Assembly: GCA_951804985.1 (NCBI GenBank)
Contig: OX638130.1
Location: 6,000,791-6,064,790 of the forward strand
Length of the DNA stretch: 64,000 bases
Direction: 5' to 3'
DNA from: Dryomyza anilis
Taxonomy: Eukaryota > Arthropoda > Insecta > Diptera > Dryomyzidae
Below are positions 1 to 10,621 of this stretch, piece after piece. The translations under genes were made by a program, and so were the position numbers. The notes beneath the pieces were generated by a model, which saw nothing but the letters and a program-made list of their open reading frames with translations, searched no databases and was not told the DNA's origin. Numbering within the stretch: the stretch's first letter is position 1; each line of letters begins with the position of its first letter.

Positions 1-319
1 AAATATTTTGTATAGTTTAAGAATTTTCATTGGTTTACTTTTTAATGAGTTTCTTAATGCGTGACGCAATTGGTTTTGTTTTGGCCCCCCAAAAGACGCG
101 TTCGACCGACCCATGACTCGATTTAGTATTTGCTGCGGTAATTTGAATGTAAACAATATTAATTTTGGAACCAGCTGTCTATTTTTAGTAATATTTGCAA
201 AACAATAAAAATGTATTTTAGAAACATTTGATTCATTTGAAATTGTTTGTTACTCACTAGAAAATATACATAAAAGGCTGGTTCTATTATTTAAGATTGA
301 AAAACTCAAAAATTAACGA
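1..319. other. AT-rich intergenic DNA, nothing recognised
   Basis: Non-coding AT-rich sequence before the first minisatellite. No open frame, RNA gene or repeat family is recognisable in it. Confidence 0.5.
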
Positions 320-359
320 ATACTTTTTTTGAAGTTTTAATTTTTAAGTTAAAATTTTA

Positions 360-1665
360 ATTTTTAATGAAAATTGAATTTTTAGTGAAAAATTGAATTT
401 TTAGTGAAAAAATGTATTTTTAGTGAAAAGGAATTTTAGTGAAAATTTGAATTTTTAGTGAAAAATTGAATTTTAAGTGAAAAATTGAATTTTTAGTGAT
501 AAATTGAATTTTTAGTGAAAAATTGAATTTTAAGTGAAAAATTGAATTTTTAGTGAAAATTTGAATTTTTATTGAAAATATGAATTTTAGTGAAAAATTA
601 AATTTTCAGTGAAAATTTGAATTTTTAGTGAATAATTGAATTTTTAGTGAAAATTTGAATTTTTAGTGAAAAATTGAATTTTTAGTGAAAAATTGAATTT
701 TTAGTAAAAAATTGAATTTTTAGTGAAAAATTGAATTTTTAGTAAAAAATTGAATTTTTAGTGAAAAATTGAATTTTTAGTGAAAATTTGAATTTTTAGT
801 GAAAATTTGAATTTTTAGTGAAAATTTGAATTTTTAGTGAAAATTTGAATTTTTAGTGAACATATTTAAATTTTATTGAAAAATTGAATTTTTAGTGGAC
901 AAATTTAAATTTTAGTGAAAATTTGATTTTTAAGTGAAAAATTGAATTTTTAGTGAAAAATTGAATTTTTAGTGAAAATGGAATTTTTAGTGAAAAATTG
1001 TTTTTTTTTTGTGAAAATAATTTTTTTTTGTGAAAATTTGAATTTTTAGTGAAAATTTGAATTTTTAGTGAAAATTTGAATTTTAAGTGAAAATTTGAAT
1101 TTTTAGTGAAAAATTGAATTTTAGTGGAAAAAAATGAATTTTTTGTGAAAAACTGAATTTTTAGTGAAAAATTGAATTTTTTAGTGAAAATTTGAATTTT
1201 TAGTGAAAATTTGAATTTTTAGTGAAAATTTGAATTTTTAGTGAAAATTTGAATTTTTAGTGAAAATTTGAATTTTTAGTGAAAATTTGAATTTTAAGTG
1301 AAAATTTAATTTTAGTGGAAAAAAATGAATTTTTTGTGAAAAACTGAATTTTTAGTGAAAATTTGAATTTTTAGTGAAAATTTGAATTTTTAGTGAAAAT
1401 TTGAATTTTTAGTGAAAATTTGAATTTTTAGTGAAAATTTGAATTTTTAGTGAAAATTTGAATTTTTAGTGAAAATTTGAATTTTTAGTGAAAATTTGAA
1501 TTTTTAGTGAAAATTTGAATTTTTAGTGAAAATTTGAATTTTTAGTGAAAATTTGAATTTTTAGTGAAAATTTGAATTTTTAGTGAAAATTTGAATTTTT
1601 AGTGAAAATTTGAATTTTTAGTGAAAATTTGAATTTTTAGTGGAAAATTTAATTTTTAGTGATTT
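360..1665. repeat. 19-bp AT-rich minisatellite array (array 1)
   Basis: About 65-70 head-to-tail copies of a 19-bp unit of the form GTGAAAATTTGAATTTTTA. The 5' half is diverged (single-base changes and indels, A/T exchange at unit position 8). The 3' half (about 1340-1640) is almost perfectly uniform, which suggests recent local expansion. The unit length of 19 is not a multiple of 3, so the array is not coding. A second array of the same unit lies near 9.75-10.28 kb. Confidence 0.95.
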
Positions 1666-2795
1666 TAATTTTTAAAGTTTATATATAATTCACATTTCGT
1701 ATTTCTGAAATACTCATAAAAAATGAATCATTACTGCCTCGTCTTTAATATAGATTTACGTTGATCATCAAGCACCGAATGAACTGATGTTGTCAACATG
1801 CAACAATTCCCAAAAAGAATGAATGAAAATCCGCTCTAATTGAGAAGACAAAGAAAATGCCAAAATCGTGCTGCATCTAATTTTAAACATTTTATGACTT
1901 TTTATTTTGCGACGTAATTTCGTATAGTGAAATCTGAAATCAGAAAATCATTTATATGATGTATAAGCGACGGAAATGGTATGACCGGCAGTTATACAAA
2001 CTAAAAAACAAATAAAAAATAAAAAAACAAAACAACAAAATATTTTTTTTGGCAAATTTTCTGCGTCATTAAAAAATAGTTTTGTTTCAAAAATAAAAAA
2101 AAAGAAAAAAACTCTTTAAAAAATGCTCAAATGTTTTTCCAACATAACCTTGGGAAAAGCATTTTTTTTTAATTAATTTGTTTTTGTTTATATTATAATT
2201 TGCAAAATTTAATACACTCCGAGAAAAAAAGCAGTCGTATAATTGATCAATATTACTTAATATAATATTATATTTTTTTATAGTATTTAAAAAAAATGAT
2301 TTTCAAATGAAAAAATTCATTCTTTTTATTCTCATTCATTAAGATAGTGTATTTTTAAATCATATAGTTAATATTTCCGACCGAGAAAAATTAGCGCATA
2401 TTATTTACACGTATTAAAAAAATGAAAAGAAACCAGTTATTATTTTTTAATGTTAACCATGATATTGTGGACAAATCCCAATTTCCAAAAACAAAATGCG
2501 TAGTTGGGATTTAAAGAATTCTCAATGAATCCTATATTATCAAAAACAAAACAAAAAAGTCCCATGATGCATTTGGGGTTTGGATAAAACGCAATGAAAT
2601 CTTTTTTTTTTCGGAAAACTTTCCAATGACGCAATTGGGTTGAAGGCAAATTCTAAAAAAGTTTAATATCTATATTTGTTGGAAATGCATTTTTTCCAAA
2701 TACGCATTACGACGCAGAGATCATCAAGAACAACAATTGATTTTCGGCTACAGGCAAAATGGAAGCAGAAAAAAAATCAAAATGTAATGCTGATC
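1666..2795. other. AT-rich intergenic DNA
   Basis: Poly-A and poly-T tracts and short low-complexity stretches. Short open frames here have no domain or fly-like codon use. No gene or defined repeat is supported. Confidence 0.5.
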
Positions 2796-2796
2796 A

Positions 2797-3945
2797 AATA
2801 TATATCGTCACTATCATGCCAAAGAGGGCGAATGTGTAATTCTTGACATTTGCGTTTTTTTACATTTTTTAAATGTGGTTCTTCCATAATCGTGTGTGTT
2901 TTTTTTATTTCTAGCCAAAAAAAGACAAACCCAAAAGGGCGAATTCGAAAAATTGAAAATTTGTCATGCCAAAAGGGCAAATATTTTAGATTTTTTTGCA
3001 ATACCTTTTTACTGATATAAGATAAAATAGTGGCGTAAAGCCATGAATTGTTTGTTTTTAAAGCACCTATCGATTGACCTCATTATTTTAAAATAATTTT
3101 ATGAAATTTTTGTCATTTGCAAGAAAAATGTTTGGAAAAATATTTTTAAATAATGATGCAAATCGATAGATGCCTTGAAAACATACTATTAATGCCCTTA
3201 CATCATTATATTATCTTGCACCAATAAAGAGTTATATGATAAAAAAGATAAGATTCGCCCTTTTGACATGACAAGATTTTCAATTTTTTGAGTTTTTTTC
3301 GTTTTTTTGCTATAACTCTTTCCTGGTGCAAGATAAAATAGTGGAGTGAAGGCATATCGATTGGCATCATTATTAAAACCAAAACCAAAAGGGCGAATTC
3401 GAAAATTGTAAATGTTGTCATACCAAAAGGGCGAATCTTTTAGTTTATTGTTATAATTTTTTATTGGTATAAGAGAAAATAGTAGCGTAAAGGCATTAAT
3501 TGTTTGTTTTTAAAGCATACATCGATTGGGCATCATAATTAAAAAAAAACATTTTGCCAACATTTTTCTTACTAATAAAAAATGGCAAAATCATGTTTGG
3601 CTAATTATTTTTTAAATAATGATGCCAATCGAAGGGTATTTTACATATAATCAATTAATACCCTTACATCACTATTTTATCTTGCGCAAATAAAAAGTTA
3701 TAGCAAAATAATAAAAATATTTGAGTTTTGGTCACGATATAGCCATACAAAATCCATATTTATAATTCAGTAAATGGTCCATAAGTTAATCTAATTGATG
3801 AATTAAACTAAATAACAAAAAATTGAAAAATAAAAACTAAAAATTACAAATTTTTAAAGCATTTCAATTTCAAAATTTGATTTCCCAATATTTTTAAAAA
3901 TGTACATTCGCCCCTTTGACATGACAGTGACGATGATATATACTT
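2797..3945. mobile_element. Fold-back element with nested palindromes
   Basis: The outer ends are inverted copies of each other: a motif around 2800-2838 (ATCGTCACT, then GGGCGAATGT) recurs reverse-complemented at 3905-3945. Inside are two further large palindromes, about 3010-3235 and 3450-3705. Each has the segment with TAGTGGCGTAAAG and ATCGATTG facing its reverse complement across an AT-rich loop. Copies of AAAGGGCGAAT separate the modules. This is the structure of a fold-back (non-coding, long inverted repeat) DNA transposon. No transposase is present. Confidence 0.7.
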
Positions 3946-4007
3946 TTCTTTACGTTTTATGGTTTTATTGATGAAATACTTAGAGTGTCTGTTAAAATAA
4001 TCACTGT

Positions 4008-4862
4008 GTCTATACTTTTTTTTACCGATTTTTTAACGTTGATCGTCTGTTGGAACAGTAATTGAATTTCCTAGCAGATGTCTTATGGACCAAACAGCTG
4101 TCGCATTTTAACATAAATTGCTCGGAAAACACATTAAATTGAATACTTTTAATATTTTTATATATGCATTTAAAAGTATGCTTCTGTAGTATCATTTTCT
4201 ACATATATAACATTTTTTGTATGTCTTGTTGTTTAGGAGTTATGAACGTTTTAAGAATGGACTGTTATGTTACCGTATTTGGAAGTAGATTTTAAGTTGC
4301 CTTACATGGTTGAAAAAGTCTGCTATTCTGGTCGACTATTTTCAAGGTGCAGTACATAATTTCTAAGCTTAAGAATGAAAGTACTTAATTAAATTTGAAT
4401 TACTCTGAAACGTTTTTTTGTTAGTTCTATAGAAGCATAAATGTTCGGACTGTTATGTTACAAAAAAGACTTACGTTATCCATGTTTTAATGGTTTAATT
4501 TCCCAATAGATAACATTAAATCATTATTTTAACGATTAGACATTTAAGAAGTTCCAAAAAATTCACATTGAATTCCAAGGAATCAACAATATTTTAACTA
4601 TTCATTGAACTTATGGTTTGGTTTTTTGCGTTATGGTGCATATGCAAATTTTTTGTTTATTACGTTTAGAAGACGTTATTTTAATTCAATTTGTCGAGAA
4701 TTGTCGATTTGGGTACCAAAAAGCAAACTTGGTGATTCCGGCGAGTACATTTTTCCATATTTGGATTCTCCATAATAATTTTATCATCCAATAGAGCATT
4801 CCAATAGAGGTTGAAATTTTCAATCAAATTCTATAAAAAAAAAGTTCATACAAAGCCAATTT
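4008..4862. repeat. Dispersed repeat, partner near 45.63-45.91 kb
   Basis: The last 200 bp (GACGTTATTTTAATTCAATT through ATCAAATTCTATAA to CATACAAAGCCA) match 45720-45910 in the same order and orientation. The start, around 4010-4100, also resembles 45630-45700. The 5' copy is longer, with an extra internal stretch. The family is not identified; it is non-coding. Confidence 0.55.
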
Positions 4863-6222
4863 ACATCATCAATGATTCCTTTATGCTTTATCTATGTCAG
4901 GTCAGGACCATCGATGACCGATAGCATTTTCGCCTTGCAAAATATTGATCCTCAAATCCATGCGTGACGTGCCATTGATGATGTCATGCACGTCATTCAT
5001 AGATACAGCATCGAAGACATTTCATCAGGTGATTGTCATGTATATAAAAAAAACTTTTGACAATTTGATGTGTTATTTATGACTTGTTTTAGAAAGCAAC
5101 ATTAATTATATCTTAATTGACAAGATGTTCATAATCTCTTTGATATATCTACGATGACATATGGAGTATGACAGCAATGTCGTTTATAAAATTATTGTAG
5201 ACATATTCATGAATGACTAATTTTCGAATGTCCTCGATTCATTTTTGATGCACTTTTCGTCAATGATGTCATTTCAAGCTGAAATGATATTAATCATGAT
5301 AATCCTTGACACTTTTTCGAGGTAAACATTAATTTTTGGGGCAGACTTTCAAATTTTTGTTCGCGTTTATAAAGTGTTTTATGCAAGAGATAACTGTTTA
5401 TAAATAATTATTTTCTCAGTGTATCCTATTTTTCTTCTTTTGTTTTGTTTTTTGTTTGTTTTTAGTGTAGCAGCATTTTAACTAATTAAAGACTTGTTTA
5501 TTTATAAGATTTAAATAATTATTTAATTTATTGCTTTTTATATTTGCTGCTTTTTTATGCTTTTATTTATATTTCAATTTTTATGTAATATTTTCTTTTT
5601 TGTATTTAATTTTTCCGTTTTTATTTATTTTTTTTTTTTTTCATTTTTATTTAAATATTAATTTTATTTTATATATTTTTTAATTTAAAATTTTTAATTT
5701 TATTATTTTTAGTTTTAATCTAAAGTAAAAAAAAAAACAAATATATATTTTTCAAAACATAATTTCATTTCATATTTTCTATTTATATTTTAATTCATAT
5801 TTAAATAAAAAAAAAGCAAATATATATTTTTCAAAACAAACATTTGCTATAATTGACCATAAATTAAATTAAATATTATTTCATTTCATATTTTCAAAAA
5901 TATTTGAAAAACACTTATTTACAAAAATTTGCGTAAAAATTATTGCGCTGAACTGTTTACAATATTGCATGAATGAATACAATTTTTTTCTGTTATTTTC
6001 AATAAATTTGCGTCATCAACACAGAATGCAAAAATTCAGTAATGAAATAAATCTATATATAAATCGGTTCAATCATCGACTGACTAACGAATGGAGAGCT
6101 GCTTGAGTGCTATTGCGTATTCCATAAGCAGCCATAAATGGTAGTGATTCGAAAACAATTAATTATTGCCAAACATGGTCATGTGCCAAAGTTAAGAAAG
6201 TTACAGATGACATAAATAAAAT
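4863..6222. other. AT-rich intergenic DNA, no gene seen
   Basis: 4863-5340 is relatively rich in GATGTCAT-like words. 5400-6000 is very T-rich (long poly-T and TTTAT tracts). No coding potential, RNA gene or clear transposon ends were found. Confidence 0.5.
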
Positions 6223-6239
6223 GAAAAAACATCCTGTAT

Positions 6240-8210
6240 ATGGGTAACGGATTATTCTTTCCCGAGACAATACTACCACGTAAAGTTCTTTTGCGAGACA
6301 ATTTCATGTCGGAGAAAGTTCTTCATCGAGTCAACTCTACCTTGGACAACACTTTTCGAAGACATCTCTTCACCAAGACAATTCTTCTTTAATTCCCCGA
6401 ACAATTAATTCTCGAATCAATTATTTTCCAAAATGAGAAGCCATTAAAATACTTTTCCTTGGCAATATTTTCCCGAACAATTCTTTTACTTGACAATTAT
6501 TTTATAAGATAGTTCTTCATCGAGACAATTCTACCTAGGACAACTTTTTCCCGAGACAATACATCACCAGAAAATTTTTCTCTACGATAATTCCTTTTTC
6601 CCCTTCTTTTCCGGAGACATCTCTTCAACAAGACAATTCTTCTTTACTTCCCCGGACAATTAATTCTCGAATCAATTATTTTCAAAAAGGTGAAGTCATT
6701 AAAATACTTTTCCAAGGCAATATTTTTCCGAACAATTCTTTCACTTGACAATTATTTTATAAGACAGTTCTTCGTCGAGACAATTTTACCTAGGAAAACT
6801 TTTTCCCGAGGCAATACATCTCCAGAAAATTCTTCTCCACGATAATTCCTTTATCCCCTTATTTTCCGGGGACATATCTTCAACAAGACAATTCTTCTTT
6901 AATTCCCCGGACAATTAATTCTCGAATCAATTATTTTCCAAAATGGGAAGCCATTAAAATACTTTTTCAAGGCAATATTTTCCCGAACTATTTTTTCCCT
7001 TGACAATTATTTCATAAGATAGTTCTTCATCTCTTCAACAAGTCAATTCTTCTTTACTTCCACGGACAATTAATAGTCGAATAAATTATTTTTTAAAATG
7101 AGAAGCCATTAAAATACATTTCCAAGGCAATATTTTCCCGAACAATTCTTTCACTTGACAATTATTTTATAAGATAGTTCTTTATCGAGACAATTCAACC
7201 TAGTACAACTTTTTTCCCGAGACAATACATCACCAGAAAAATGTTCTCTACGATAATTGCTTTTTCCCCTTCTTTTTCGAAGACATCTCTTCAACAAGAC
7301 AATTCTTCTTTACGTCCCCGGACAATTAATGTCGAATTGATTATTTGGCAAACCATTAAAATACTTCTCCAAGACAATATTTTCCCAAACTATTCCTTCC
7401 CTTGACAATTATTTCATAAGATTGTTCTTCATCGAGACAATTCTACATAGGACAACTATTTCCCGAGACAATTCATCTACAGATAATTCTTCTCCACGAT
7501 AATTCCTTTTTCCCCTTCTTTTTCGAAGACATCTCTTCAACAAGACAATTCTTCTTTACGTCCCCGGACAATTAATTCTCGAATTAATAATTTTCAAAAA
7601 TGTGAAGTCATTAAAATACTTTTCCAAGGCAATATTTTCCCGAAATATTCGTTCTCTTGACAATTATTTCATAAGATAGTTCTTCATCGAGACAATTCTA
7701 CCTAGGACAACTTTTTCCCGAGACAATACATCTACAGAAAATTCTTCTCCACGATAATTCCTTTTTTTCCATTATCTTCAACAAGACAATTCTTCTTTAC
7801 TTCTCCGGGCAATTAATTCTCGAATCGATTATTTGGCAAACCATTAAAATACTTCTCCAAGACAATAATTTCCCAAGCTATTCCTTCCCTTGACAATTAT
7901 TTCATAAGATAGACAATTCTACCTAGGACAACTTTTTCCCTTTTTCTTCTTTACTTCCCCGGACAATTAATTCTCGAATCAATTATTTTTCAAAATGGGA
8001 AGCCATTAAAATACTTTTCCAATTTATTATTTTCCTTATCTAAGACAATTCCTTATCTAAGACAGTTCTTCATCGAGACAATCCTACCTGGAACAACATT
8101 TTCCCGAAACAATTCATCCCTGCAACAATTGTTTTCGGATTGAATTCATTCACGAGACAATTATTCTCTAGGACAATTCTTTTTTTGTGGAAAAGTACTT
8201 TTCCGGACAA
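6240..8210. repeat. Tandem array of a ~255-bp unit made of short GAGACAATTC words
   Basis: The phrase CATTAAAATAC recurs at about 6442, 6697, 6951, 7107, 7353, 7609, 7842 and 8004. The spacing is therefore near 255 bp, with shorter units where pieces are deleted. Within each unit, 15-25-bp words of the type cGAGACAATTCTtc, CCCGGACAATTAATTCTCG and CTAGGACAACTTTTTCCC repeat. A related but differently ordered block occurs at 23.22-23.83 kb. Non-coding. Confidence 0.85.
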
Positions 8211-8360
8211 TTTTTACTCAAATCAAGTAAATACTTCTCCAATTTCATCACCGAATATATAGTTGAATTTTTTTTTATATTTTTTTTTATAAAAATGCAC
8301 GTACATTATTTTAATATACATGGTGAACCACTTTGGAGTGCTAATATTTTTGGTGCTGAT

Positions 8361-9115
8361 TTCTTGCTTTATTTCATGACAAAAAATTGTTCTAGACTAG
8401 GGTCTATCTGAATCACCCAATGATGTACAGGATGTTTTCAAAATATAATTTAGAAAAGTTAATATAAATTTAATTATAACTTCTACATTTTGAAGCCCAT
8501 AATAAAAAGATTAGATTAATTTTAAAGATAATCGATCTTAGTAGCTACGAAAATTTTAATATTGACATTTAATGGGGGCGTCAGGAGATTTTTCGAACCA
8601 AAGTAAAAAAATAAAAATTTTGTGCAACTTTTTTTTATTATTTGAATGTATCATAATGTAATAAATAATGTATTCATACAATTTTTGTAAGTAACACTTG
8701 CCATTTTCATGACGAAGCACTACTTGTTAATAATAATAATAGTTTGGCACTACAGTCCTATAAGGACTTAGGCCGAGCTCTCTCACCATTTTTGAGCTGT
8801 GCGTGTTATATTTGTACTCAAAGTGGTGGGACCTACAGTTTATTGCCGAATCCGAACGGCGAGTGAGAGCTTTTCATAGGCAATGTTTTACTCTCGTAGG
8901 TTTGCCATTTACTGTGAAAAGATGTTGTTAGCCCCAGTCCAGGCTTGAACCGGGGACCTTTCGGCTCGCAGTCCAACGCACTAACCACTGAGCTACCGCG
9001 GCTACTTGTTAGTGCTCTAAAAATGTCTATTTTGAAAACACCCTGTGTATCATTGGGTGTTCCAGTTAGAGCCGAACTCTAGAACATTTTTTTTCATAAT
9101 ATAAACCAAGGAATA
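8361..9115. mobile_element. Fold-back/MITE-like element with ~85-bp inverted ends, interrupted by a SINE
   Basis: The left arm, about 8361-8447 (TTGTTCTAGA, CACCCAATGATGTACAGG), is the reverse complement, with some mismatches, of the right arm, about 9028-9115. The interior is AT-rich non-coding DNA carrying a SINE insertion. The same terminal phrase (AACATCCTGTA) also appears inverted near 6228. The 255-bp array may therefore lie between older copies of the same termini; that part is inference. Confidence 0.65.
8730..9002 (-). mobile_element. tRNA-derived SINE with 9-bp target-site duplication
   Basis: Read on the minus strand, the element starts with a tRNA-like head. GCCGCGG is followed by an A-box-like TAGCTCAGTGG and a B-box-like GGTTCAAGCC. 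A ~200-bp body follows, and the 3' end is a TTATTATTATTA tail. Both sides carry the identical 9-mer TACTTGTTA (8721-8729 and 9003-9011), the mark of a retrotransposed copy. The head cannot fold a proper tRNA acceptor stem, so it is not a functional tRNA gene. A close relative lies at 58.06-58.28 kb. Confidence 0.85.
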
Positions 9116-9740
9116 AGTTTCCAAAAAATATATTATATAATAATTTAAAGTATCGAATTATTTAAATTTGCTTTTCAGTCACTTAACAGCTGCTGATTGG
9201 TTTCTTTACAGTTTTTTTGACATTTTCATTTTAATAACCCATTTTACACATTTACCTGCAACTACTTTCAATTACATCATATCTAATTAAATTTTATTTA
9301 ATTTTAGCCTTTTGAGCGTCAGCAACAAGCGGTTTGTTCTTCCCATCTCGTAACTGACCCTTTTGGCGTTATTTAAAACACAGAAAACAGACGCCAGCAA
9401 ATGGCAAGATTTTTGCACGCCAAACAATTAAGTTGCACATGTTTTGTGAGTGATCTTAAATCAAAAATTATTTTAAATGTATTTTAAAAATAAATGTCTC
9501 AATACATAAGGTATCTAGGGTCTGAACGGAAATGCAGCTGTTGGCATTGTTTGCTAAAAAAATATACAATTTGTTGTATGTAAAAGAAGTATTCCAAAAA
9601 TAGCAAAATAAATTCCTGAAATTCTTAACAACTCTAGAAAATTCGCAAATTAATTTAATAATCAAATTTTTAATGTAATGCAAATTTTAAATTCTACCAA
9701 AACATTAAAATTTAATTTTAAAGAATTTCATTTGAATTTT
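9116..9740. other. AT-rich intergenic DNA
   Basis: No supported gene. The short frame around 9468-9683 on the minus strand is AT-rich, has no domain and looks like chance. Confidence 0.45.
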
Positions 9741-9744
9741 AAGT

Positions 9745-10285
9745 AAAAAAATTTAATTTTTAGTGAAAAATTGAATTGTTAATGAAAATTTGAATTTTTA
9801 GTAAAAAATTTAATTTTTAGTAAAAAATAGAATTTTTAGTGAAAAATTCAATTTTTAGTGAAAAACTGAATTTTTAGTGAAAAATTGATTTTTTTTTTAG
9901 TGAAAAATTGAATTTAAATTAAAAATTGAATTTTTAGTGAAAAATTGATTTTTCGTTAAAAATTGAATTTTCAATGAAAAAATGAATTTTAGTGAAAAAT
10001 TGAATTTTTAGTGAAAAATTGAATTTTTAGTGAAAAATTGAATTTTTAGTGAAAAATTTAATTTTTAGTGAAAAATTTAATTTTTAGTGAAAAATTGAAT
10101 TTTTAGTGAAAAATTGAATATTTAGTGAAAAATTGAATTTTTAGTGAAAAATTGAATTTTTAGTGAAAAATTGAATTTTTAGTGAAAAATTGAATTTTTA
10201 GTGAAAAATTGAATTTTTAGTGAAAAATTGAATTTTTAGTGAAAAATTGAATTTTTAGTGAAAAATTGAATTTTTTTAGTGAAGA
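9745..10285. repeat. 19-bp AT-rich minisatellite array (array 2)
   Basis: About 27 copies of the same 19-bp unit as at 360-1665, mostly in the variant GTGAAAAATTGAATTTTTA. The second half is uniform and the edges are degenerate. Both arrays read in the same orientation, 8 kb apart. Confidence 0.95.
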
Positions 10286-10553
10286 ATGGAAAATTGGAAA
10301 AATTTAATTTTTAGTGAACTTTTGAATTTAAGTTAAAATTTGATTGAGAAAATAATACGTTATAACCAGTCTGTCATGTCCCGGAGACCTCGATTCTTTC
10401 TCGAATAACATCGATAAAAAGCTTTATCGATTCTAATTTTGATAATTTCTCCTTCATTCAACCCAGTCTGCCATTCGATTCGATATGGCTTCGAGACTGT
10501 TTCGAGATGTCGATGAATTCATTCTATTACGATTTCGTATATTTATTATTAGC

Positions 10554-10620
10554 CGCGGTAGCTCAGTGGTTAGTGCGTTGGACTGCGAGCCGAAAGGTTC
10601 AAACCTGGACTGGGGCTAAC
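10554..10620 (+). mobile_element. SINE head fragment (tRNA-like part only)
   Basis: This 67-bp stretch matches the tRNA-like head of the SINE at 8730-9002: TAGCTCAGTGG, GTTGGACTGCGAG, then GGTTCAAACC and CTGGACTGGGGCT. Relative to that copy it lacks six bases next to the B box, and the SINE body is absent. It cannot form a tRNA acceptor stem and should not be called a tRNA gene. Confidence 0.75.
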
Positions 10621-10621
10621 A

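Noticed and set aside
360..1665. CRISPR array
   Set aside because: The 19-bp units are contiguous with no unique spacers, and the DNA is eukaryotic.
8930..9002. tRNA gene on the minus strand
   Set aside because: It is the head of a SINE with a body, a (TTA)n tail and a 9-bp target duplication; the cloverleaf is not sound.
10554..10620. tRNA gene on the plus strand (A-box and B-box present)
   Set aside because: The acceptor stem cannot pair, six bases are missing beside the B box, and the same head occurs in full SINE copies at 8.7-9.0 and 58.06-58.28 kb.
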